From CAIKHN01 sp964394565 (GTDB taxonomy: Bacteria > Patescibacteriota > Patescibacteriia > UBA9934): a stretch of 9,979 bases of DNA. Below the pieces are notes generated by a model. That model worked only from the letters and a program-made list of their open reading frames with translations. It was not told the origin of the DNA and did no database searches. This document shows, in pieces, positions 5,990 through 9,979 of this stretch (position 1 is the stretch's first letter; the number at the start of each line of letters is the position of its first letter). The stretch spans positions 1 to 9,979 of the forward strand of contig CAYMYA010000025.1 in NCBI GenBank assembly GCA_964394565.1, given 5' to 3'. Both the position numbers and the translations under genes were made by a program.

Positions 5990-5997
5990 AGTATACA
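5990..5997. promoter_or_regulatory. Overlapping divergent -10 boxes around GTATAC
   Basis: The palindrome GTATAC (5991-5996) provides TATACT on the minus strand (5995-5990), 8 nt before the membrane-protein ATG, and TATACA on the plus strand (5992-5997), 50 nt before the pyrF ATG. No strong -35 is visible on either side. The same arrangement occurs at 1933-1940. Confidence 0.4.
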
Positions 5998-6047
5998 GGA
6001 GTTTGTTAGATTCGTTACGACCACTTCAGGTCAGGCCAGGAGGCCGC

Positions 6048-6800
6048 ATGTCTGCTCAGGATTCCGCTCATCGCCGACTCATCCTCGCGCTGGATGTCCC
6101 CACTTCGGCGGAAGCCCTTGCGCTCGCGCGGGAGCTGAAAGGGAGTGTCGGGATGTTCAAGGTGGGAATGGAACTGTTCTACAGTGCCGCTGGCGGCCAC
6201 CCGCTCGTCCATGCGCTCCGCAAGACGGCGCCGGGCGTCGAGATCTTTCTCGATCTCAAGCTCGCGGACATTCCGCACACGATGCGTGGAGCGATCCGCA
6301 GCGTCAAGCCCCTCGCGCCGCGGTTCCTCACCGTGCACACCGCGAACGGTTCCGATCATCTCGGCCCGTGCGTCGAGGAGGCGGGCGAAGCAATCGGGAT
6401 CCTCGGCGTCACGGTGCTCACGAGCATCGGCGTCAAACAGGCGCTGGAAATTGGTGGTATTCCTTCGGGTCCGGGCGACTGGGATGATGCCGACCGGTGG
6501 CTAACGCACCAGGTTCGCGCGCGTGCGGCGATGGCGGCGCAGGCGAAGTGCGCCGGGATCGTCTGTAGCGGCCAGGATCTCGCGGTCCTCGGTCCGAGGA
6601 TGAGCAGTCTGATCCGTGTGACGCCGGGAATCCGCATGCCCGGTGCGGCGGCGGATGATCAGCGGCGCGTGATGACCCCGCGGGAGGCCGTCCTGGCCGG
6701 GGCGAACTACCTCGTGGTTGGTCGGCCGATCCTGCAGCCCAACGGGATGTCCCGTCAGGAGGCGGCGGAACGCATCGTCGCCGACATGGCGGGGGAGTAG
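6048..6800 (+). CDS. pyrF: Orotidine 5'-phosphate decarboxylase
   Basis: Catalyses the last step of UMP synthesis, OMP to UMP plus CO2. The 250-aa protein begins with the barrel strand RLILALDVP (Asp16), then MFKVGMELF (Lys38) and FLDLKLADIPHTM, the DxKxxD catalytic tetrad region (Asp69, Lys71, Asp74). It ends with VTPGIR and ANYLVVGRPIL, the phosphate-gripping loop of the family. All active-site residues seen are canonical. The ATG at 6048 is preceded by AGGAGG (6038-6043), which decides the start over an in-frame site at 5982 that would add an atypical N-terminus. No other pyr gene is nearby. The DNA is visibly GC-richer than every neighbour (counted 60-nt lines run 57 to 73 percent) and the Shine-Dalgarno is stronger, which suggests acquisition from a GC-rich donor. 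It is closed by its own terminator. Confidence 0.93.
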   Translation: MSAQDSAHRRLILALDVPTSAEALALARELKGSVGMFKVGMELFYSAAGGHPLVHALRKTAPGVEIFLDLKLADIPHTMRGAIRSVKPLAPRFLTVHTANGSDHLGPCVEEAGEAIGILGVTVLTSIGVKQALEIGGIPSGPGDWDDADRWLTHQVRARAAMAAQAKCAGIVCSGQDLAVLGPRMSSLIRVTPGIRMPGAAADDQRRVMTPREAVLAGANYLVVGRPILQPNGMSRQEAAERIVADMAGE

Positions 6801-6812
6801 CTGATACGGTGA

Positions 6813-6860
6813 CACGACGTCGTGCCGGGCGGGAGCAATCTCGTTCGGCTTCGTGTTTTT
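6813..6860 (+). terminator. GC-rich terminator-like region after pyrF
   Basis: A stem of GCCGGGCGGG (6824-6833) with CTCGTTCGGC (6840-6849), including several G-U pairs, lies a few nt before a T5 run at 6856-6860. A separate 12-nt palindrome CACGACGTCGTG (6813-6824) overlaps its base. The exact fold is uncertain, but the position after pyrF and the T run fit a terminator. Confidence 0.5.
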
Positions 6861-6882
6861 ATCTGTATCGCCCTCACAGGTC

Positions 6883-6911
6883 TTGACAAATAATCGGTGT
6901 TCGGGCACTCT
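6883..6911 (+). promoter_or_regulatory. Promoter of rpsP
   Basis: A perfect -35 TTGACA (6883-6888) is followed, 17 nt later, by CACTCT (6906-6911). The -10 fits the usual consensus poorly, but the same ACTCT at the same spacing is present in the rRNA promoter at 9450-9478. The predicted start near 6918 leaves a leader of about 20 nt. Confidence 0.6.
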
Positions 6912-6937
6912 GCTCGCATTATTCGTTGAATTTCATT

Positions 6938-7252
6938 ATGGTCACTATTCGTTTGTCACGCACTGGGAAGCGCAAGCAGCCGTATTACCGCATTGTGGTG
7001 CAGGATAGCACACAAGACCCGTGGGCACCGGCCATTGAAGTGATTGGGAACTTGAATCCTCGCGCCGAGCGCAGGGATGCCGTGGTGAACCATGAGCGCG
7101 CAGCATACTGGTTGAGCGTTGGTGCGCAGCCATCCGGCACGGTGAAGAACTTGTTTATCGATCTCGGGCTCATGAAGGGCAAAAAGGTGAATAATGTCAC
7201 CATTACGGCCGATCGTGCGAAGAAAATCGCTGAAGAGAAGGCAAAAGCGTAA
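6938..7252 (+). CDS. rpsP: 30S ribosomal protein S16
   Basis: A 104-aa basic protein with the S16 N-terminal signature MVTIRLSRTGKRKQPYYRIV, then IEVIGNLNPRA and the region YWLSVGAQPSGTVKNLF typical of the family. It ends with a Lys/Ala-rich tail. S16 binds 16S rRNA early in small-subunit assembly. The ATG at 6938 matches the invariant N-terminus; an in-frame TTG four codons upstream is unlikely. No Shine-Dalgarno is visible and the leader TTGAATTTCATT is T-rich. It is first in an rpsP-khpA-x-x-trmD cluster, but a hairpin directly after it suggests it is largely transcribed alone. Confidence 0.97.
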   Translation: MVTIRLSRTGKRKQPYYRIVVQDSTQDPWAPAIEVIGNLNPRAERRDAVVNHERAAYWLSVGAQPSGTVKNLFIDLGLMKGKKVNNVTITADRAKKIAEEKAKA

Positions 7253-7263
7253 GAAGTACACAG

Positions 7264-7292
7264 GACGCCGTTCCATTGGGACGGCGTCTTTT
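7264..7292 (+). terminator. Terminator after rpsP
   Basis: An 8-bp perfect stem, GACGCCGT (7264-7271) with ACGGCGTC (7281-7288), can extend inward by TCC/GGG, with TTTT at 7289-7292. The khpA -10 candidate starts 2 nt later. Confidence 0.75.
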
Positions 7293-7293
7293 G

Positions 7294-7299
7294 TATGAT
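7294..7299 (+). promoter_or_regulatory. Candidate -10 box for khpA
   Basis: TATGAT preceded by TG, immediately downstream of the rpsP terminator. No convincing -35 is present: the expected position falls in the terminator hairpin. A leader of about 24 nt would follow before the ATG at 7330. Confidence 0.4.
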
Positions 7300-7329
7300 A
7301 GAAGGGTTGGAAAATTAAATCCTGTTTTT

Positions 7330-7683
7330 ATGGAGTTCGATCAGCAGTTTGTTGAGTTCATTGTGAAGGCACTTGTGAACAAACCGGAAGAAGTCACATC
7401 AGAGCGGAAGGTGGACGAACAGGGCGTCTTGATCACTGTGCACACCAGTCCAGATGATACAGGGTACGTCATTGGAAAAAGTGGAAAGACAGCCGTTGCA
7501 ATCCGTACGCTTTTGGCGACAATCGGTGCAAAAGCAAATATGCGCGTTTCGTTCCGCATCGATGCCCCAGCAAGCAGCACGCGTCGCGCTCAAACAGACG
7601 ACAATTCTACCCCAGCGGCTGCTGCTGTGGTGACGGACGACGTGCCAATGGACGATACCGCGGTTGATAGCTTGACCTTCTAG
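7330..7683 (+). CDS. khpA: KH-domain RNA-binding protein KhpA
   Basis: A 117-aa protein. Residues 1-80 form a single type II KH domain: FVEFIVKALVNKPEEV helix, a strand around GVLITVHTS, then YVIGKSGKTAVAIRTLL with the GxxG loop GKSG (49-52), and the strand MRVSFRID. KhpA usually pairs with KhpB to bind many RNAs and influence cell division and envelope in Gram-positive bacteria. Its position after rpsP is the conserved one for this gene. Residues 81-117 are an added Thr/Ala/Asp-rich acidic tail not found in the minimal family member of about 76-90 aa, probably disordered. The ATG at 7330 follows T5 without Shine-Dalgarno. An upstream in-frame start at 7276 lies within the rpsP terminator and is rejected. 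Confidence 0.9.
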   Translation: MEFDQQFVEFIVKALVNKPEEVTSERKVDEQGVLITVHTSPDDTGYVIGKSGKTAVAIRTLLATIGAKANMRVSFRIDAPASSTRRAQTDDNSTPAAAAVVTDDVPMDDTAVDSLTF

Positions 7684-7702
7684 CCCGTTTTGCAAGAATG
7701 AT

Positions 7703-7735
7703 CGTGGTACCATAATCGGTGCCACGGTTTTTCTT
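7703..7735 (+). terminator. Terminator of khpA ending at the next start codon
   Basis: CGTGGTACC (7703-7711) pairs with GGTGCCACG (7718-7726) over 9 bp with one G-U, loop ATAATC, then GTTTTTCTT. The T run touches the ATG of the cupin gene at 7736. The loop also contains most of a possible -10 box, CATAAT (7711-7716). Confidence 0.65.
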
Positions 7736-8005
7736 ATGACTATAGACGAAGCACGGTCGGCACTGGCTTCAGAAGGCTATACCGATATCAACGAATGGCA
7801 CGATAACGCCAGAGTGATATATCCGGCGCACGCACACGATGGTGACACCGCGCATATTGTGGTAGCAGGAACGCTGTTCGTCACTATCGGCGATGAAGAG
7901 AAGGTCTATCATTCCGGCGATCGGTTCGATATCCCAGCCCACACCCCACACTCCGCCCGCATGGGCGATGACGGCTGTACGTACATTTTTGGGGAGAAGG
8001 TATGA
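7736..8005 (+). CDS. Small single-domain cupin protein
   Basis: An 89-aa protein in which almost the whole length is one cupin barrel. Motif 1 is PAHAHDGDTAHIVVAGTL with metal-type His32 and His34; the Glu expected a few residues later is missing, with Asp37 or His40 as possible substitutes. Motif 2 is GDRFDIPAHTPHSA, giving His72. A metal-binding sugar-, amine- or sensor-type cupin is possible, but substrate cannot be predicted. An N-terminal helix EARSALASEGYTDINEW precedes the barrel. Its TGA stop overlaps the next ATG (ATGA), so the two are translationally coupled. It occupies the place where rimM is usually found but is not RimM. It has a T-rich leader without Shine-Dalgarno. Confidence 0.82.
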   Translation: MTIDEARSALASEGYTDINEWHDNARVIYPAHAHDGDTAHIVVAGTLFVTIGDEEKVYHSGDRFDIPAHTPHSARMGDDGCTYIFGEKV

Positions 8006-8583
8006 AGAACGGGAAAACGCTGTTTATTATCCCAGGATTCAAGGAAAAGGTTTCGCATCAACAGTATCGCGAGCTTCAAAAGCTTTTCGTCGCGAAAGGG
8101 TTCGAGGTCAAGCTGGTTTCGGTGATGTGGAACCGGCGGCTATTGAGTGATTGGATTGTGCAGTTTGAAGATTTTTTCACACTACATTGCGGAAAAAAGA
8201 ATGTCGTATTGGGTTTTTCGTTTGGGGCGATGATTGCACTGGCCACTGCGAAGCGGCTCCAGCCAGATCAATTGATTCTCTGTTCGCTGAGCCCGTATTT
8301 TTCAGAAGATCTTTCAAAGATTCCCGCGTGGTGGAAGCGATTCATTGGGAGACGGAGAGTAATGGATTTCGGGAAGTACTCGATGACGAGTGCGGTGAAG
8401 GGTCTTTCGATGAAAACGAAGGTCTTTATTGGTGGTGTAGAACAGAAAAAGTTTCGTCAACTTGCAGATCGGTGTACGTTGGCAGCGAAGGCACTTGGAA
8501 CATCTGTTATTGTTATCGATGGCGTAAAGCATGACATCGGTGACGCGCGATACCGGGAAGCACTTGATCGCGAAATCTTCTAA
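8002..8583 (+). CDS. Alpha/beta-hydrolase-like protein
   Basis: A 193-aa protein. The first strand TLFIIPGF (6-13) and nucleophile elbow GFSFGA (GxSxG, Ser73) are followed by ALATAKRL. Towards the end KVFIGGVEQ precedes VIVIDGVKHDIGD with probable catalytic His177. The acid residue is not obvious. It is shorter than most hydrolases of the fold (250-300), with a small cap region containing AWWKRFIGRRR. It resembles small Ser hydrolases of unknown substrate. Start: ATGA overlap with the cupin, with GGGGAG a few nt upstream inside the cupin coding sequence. Its stop is 3 nt before trmD, so cupin, hydrolase and trmD probably form one operon. Confidence 0.78.
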   Translation: MKNGKTLFIIPGFKEKVSHQQYRELQKLFVAKGFEVKLVSVMWNRRLLSDWIVQFEDFFTLHCGKKNVVLGFSFGAMIALATAKRLQPDQLILCSLSPYFSEDLSKIPAWWKRFIGRRRVMDFGKYSMTSAVKGLSMKTKVFIGGVEQKKFRQLADRCTLAAKALGTSVIVIDGVKHDIGDARYREALDREIF

Positions 8584-8586
8584 CCT

Positions 8587-9294
8587 ATGATTCATTTCGA
8601 TATCATAACGATTTTTCCGGAAGTGATTGCGCCGTATGCGGGGGCGAGTATTTTGGGGCGGGCGCAGAAAGAAGGGTTGGTGAAAATTACTGGGCATGAT
8701 TTGCGGAAGTTTTCGAAAGATAAACACAGGAAAGTCGATGATACTCCGTATGGCGGGGGAGCGGGTATGGTGATGACGGTGCAGCCTATTGCGGATGCGG
8801 TGAAGGGTATCCGTCTCCGAAAGAAATTTTTCCGCAAAGCGGTGCCGACGGTGCGGGTGGTGATGACGTCGGCAAGCGGTAAGCGGTTTACGCAAGCGGA
8901 TGCGGTACGGTTGGCGCAGTACGACCAGGTGATTTTTATCTGTGGCAGATATGAGGGGATTGATCATCGGGTAGAGGTTGCGGTTGCGGACGAAGCGCTT
9001 TCCATTGGGGATTATGTTTTGACTGGCGGGGAGCTCCCGGCTTTGGTGATGACGGACGCAATTTCCCGCCTTGTTCCTGGGGTTCTTGGGAACGAGGAGA
9101 CGCTCGCGGAAGAGTCTCATGGCGCACAGGGTTTTTTAGAGTATCCGCAGTACACTAAGCCCGTCGTCTATACCAAAATGCAGGGGAAGAATGTCGTGGC
9201 GGAACTTGCGGTTCCACCGGTGCTTTTATCCGGAAATCATGCAGCAATAGCAGCTTGGCGGAGGGACGCCGCTGATCGTCGGGGAAGGGAATAG
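8587..9294 (+). CDS. trmD: tRNA (guanine-37-N1)-methyltransferase
   Basis: A 235-aa SPOUT enzyme that methylates G37 of tRNAs reading CUN, CCN and CGG codons, preventing +1 frameshifts. It starts MIHFDIITIFPEV, has VDDTPYGGGAGMVM (about 50-63) and the trefoil-knot SAM site GRYEGIDHRV followed by ADEALSIGDYVLTGGELPAL. The catalytic Asp is most likely Asp157 in MTDAISRLVPGVLG. The C-terminal domain includes LLSGNHAAIAAWRR, the tRNA-binding helix. Length is typical (about 235-255). It is the last gene of the cupin-hydrolase-trmD unit. rplS, which usually follows, is not here. No Shine-Dalgarno is seen before the ATG. Confidence 0.97.
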   Translation: MIHFDIITIFPEVIAPYAGASILGRAQKEGLVKITGHDLRKFSKDKHRKVDDTPYGGGAGMVMTVQPIADAVKGIRLRKKFFRKAVPTVRVVMTSASGKRFTQADAVRLAQYDQVIFICGRYEGIDHRVEVAVADEALSIGDYVLTGGELPALVMTDAISRLVPGVLGNEETLAEESHGAQGFLEYPQYTKPVVYTKMQGKNVVAELAVPPVLLSGNHAAIAAWRRDAADRRGRE

Positions 9295-9449
9295 AGGATT
9301 TTCTCGTTTGTGACGAGTTTGGGCGCGCGGCGAGAAAAGTTCCGAGGCGTACCACGTTGTACGTTGAGGAAGTTTGCGATGGCGCAAGGCCAAAATCGAC
9401 CAAACGGGGAAATCCTCTTTTCATCCACATTTTACGGGCATCGATACGC
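9295..9449. other. Non-coding stretch with long-range inverted repeats
   Basis: No credible gene lies here. AGAGGATTT (9293-9301) is the exact complement of AAATCCTCT (9410-9418), enclosing smaller hairpins: TTTTCTCG (9299-9306) with CGAGAAAA (9331-9338), the pair GTAC/GTAC around 9350-9361, and TTGCG/CGCAA around 9374-9387. The right arm is followed by TT. This could be an extended trmD 3' end or a small structured RNA. The outer and first inner stems share bases, so they are partly exclusive. Confidence 0.35.
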
Positions 9450-9478
9450 TTGACAGCTTTTTCCCATTCCATTACTCT
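9450..9478 (+). promoter_or_regulatory. Promoter of the rRNA operon
   Basis: TTGACA (9450-9455), 17 nt, then TACTCT (9473-9478). The predicted start near 9485 gives a leader of about 160 nt to the mature 16S end. It shares the unusual ACTCT -10 with the rpsP promoter. Confidence 0.65.
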
Positions 9479-9551
9479 ACCGCCACATTCGTTGGTGGTT
9501 TTCCATTCGGCGGACGTCGTATCTTCACAACTGAAGAACAACAACCAGCCC

Positions 9552-9640
9552 ATCATGTAATGAACAATTACGTGATTACAACGTCCACCGATACTGTTCG
9601 TAAGAACGGTCACTAAACAGAGGCTCTTCGCAAGAAGAGC
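9552..9640 (+). other. 16S leader with three tandem hairpins
   Basis: Hairpin 1: 9552-9561 with 9567-9576, 10 bp including one G-U, loop GAACA. Hairpin 2: ACTGTTC (9593-9599) with GAACGGT (9604-9610), loop GTAA. Hairpin 3: GCTCTTC (9623-9629) with GAAGAGC (9634-9640), loop GCAA. The last two have GNRA tetraloops. GCTCTTCG also resembles the start of boxA, the NusB/S10 site, but overlaps hairpin 3. Probable role: leader folding and processing before the 16S 5' end. Confidence 0.55.
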
Positions 9641-9643
9641 ACT

Positions 9644-9979
9644 ATAACTGAGAGTTTGATCCTGGCTCAGGATGAATGCTGGCGGCGTGTCTAAGGCATG
9701 CAAGTCGAACGGGTGCAACATCGTAGCAATACGTTGAGGCACTAGTGGCAAACGGGAGCGTAACACATTGGTAACCTACCCCAGACTCGTGGATAACGAT
9801 TGGAAACGATCGCTAATACACGATATTGATGAGGGGACGCAAGTCATTCTCATTGAAAGTTTTTCGGTCTGGGAGGGGCCTATGGTCCATCAGCTTGTTG
9901 GCGGGGTAACGGCCCACCAAGGCAATGACGGATACCAGGCGCGAGAGCGTGACCTGGCTCATTGGAACTGAGACACTGT
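9644..9979 (+). rRNA. 16S ribosomal RNA, 5' part (partial)
   Basis: AGAGTTTGATCCTGGCTCAG (9651-9670) is an exact match to the universal position 8-27 segment, placing the mature 5' end near 9644. It continues with GCTGGCGGCGTG, GCATGCAAGTCGAACGGG, the 110-130 region with GTAACACATTGGTAACCTACC, CCATCAGCTTGTTGG around position 240, and GGAACTGAGACACTGT at the window edge (position about 330). V1 is short. The deviations, such as GTGTCTAAGGCATGC instead of GTGCCTAACACATGC and GACACTGT instead of GACACGGT, are of the kind seen in Patescibacteria. The remaining ~1,200 nt lie to the right. Confidence 0.96.

Noticed and set aside
9155..9766. Leftward 203-codon frame over the end of trmD, the leader and the 16S start
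   Set aside because: It overlaps a definite trmD and definite rRNA; chance open frame.
1..9979. CRISPR array, toxin-antitoxin pair, phage or transposon
   Set aside because: No regularly spaced direct repeats, no integrase or transposase motifs and no terminal inverted repeats around gene groups were seen.

Overview
The window looks like a compactly coded genome segment from a Candidate Phyla Radiation (Patescibacteria) bacterium. My best guess is the Peregrinibacteria/Peribacteria side, with low certainty. The guess rests on the divergent but clearly bacterial 5' end of a 16S rRNA gene at the right edge, very short intergenic gaps, a strongly shortened SMC protein and several tiny or unrecognised proteins. 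UGA is used as a stop (end of the cupin gene) and the tRNA-Gly anticodon is UCC. Both argue for the standard bacterial code and against Gracilibacteria or Absconditabacteria.

Layout, left to right. (1) 1-700 is AT-rich and reads rightward: the end of nusB, an HU/IHF-type DNA-binding protein, its terminator, then tRNA-Gly(UCC) with its own promoter and terminator. (2) 711-1919 reads leftward: a DHH/DHHA1 phosphoesterase (NrnA-like), a 32-residue cysteine-rich mini zinc-ribbon ORF, and a terminator. (3) 1933-5290 reads rightward from a divergent promoter: a 768-aa SMC-like ATPase carrying an in-frame palindromic repeat and no visible hinge, then a class I SAM methyltransferase with a long Arg-rich N-terminus. 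(4) 5294-5981 reads leftward: a two-helix 57-aa membrane protein coupled to an unrecognised 169-aa protein with an internal duplication. (5) 5992-6860 reads rightward: pyrF, which is markedly GC-richer than everything else. (6) 6883-9294 reads rightward: rpsP, khpA, a small cupin, an alpha/beta-hydrolase-like protein and trmD. This is the classical rpsP-khpA-rimM-trmD-rplS neighbourhood with rimM missing, two unrelated genes in its place and rplS absent. (7) 9295-9979 holds a 350-nt non-coding stretch with inverted repeats, an rRNA promoter and leader hairpins, then the first ~336 nt of a 16S rRNA gene that runs off the edge.

Most genes serve information processing: antitermination (NusB), nucleoid and chromosome organisation (HU, SMC), RNA turnover (NrnA-like), ribosome and tRNA maturation (S16, KhpA, TrmD, 16S, tRNA-Gly). 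Points deserving a second look are the translated HPREGGDP-type palindrome inside smc, the apparent loss of the SMC hinge, the same GTATAC palindrome at the centre of both divergent promoter regions, a shared TTGACA-17-NACTCT promoter on rpsP and the rRNA operon, T-rich leaders without Shine-Dalgarno on most genes, and base composition that shifts sharply at HU and at pyrF, the genes with the clearest Shine-Dalgarno sites. I see no CRISPR array, transposase, phage gene or recognisable defence system.
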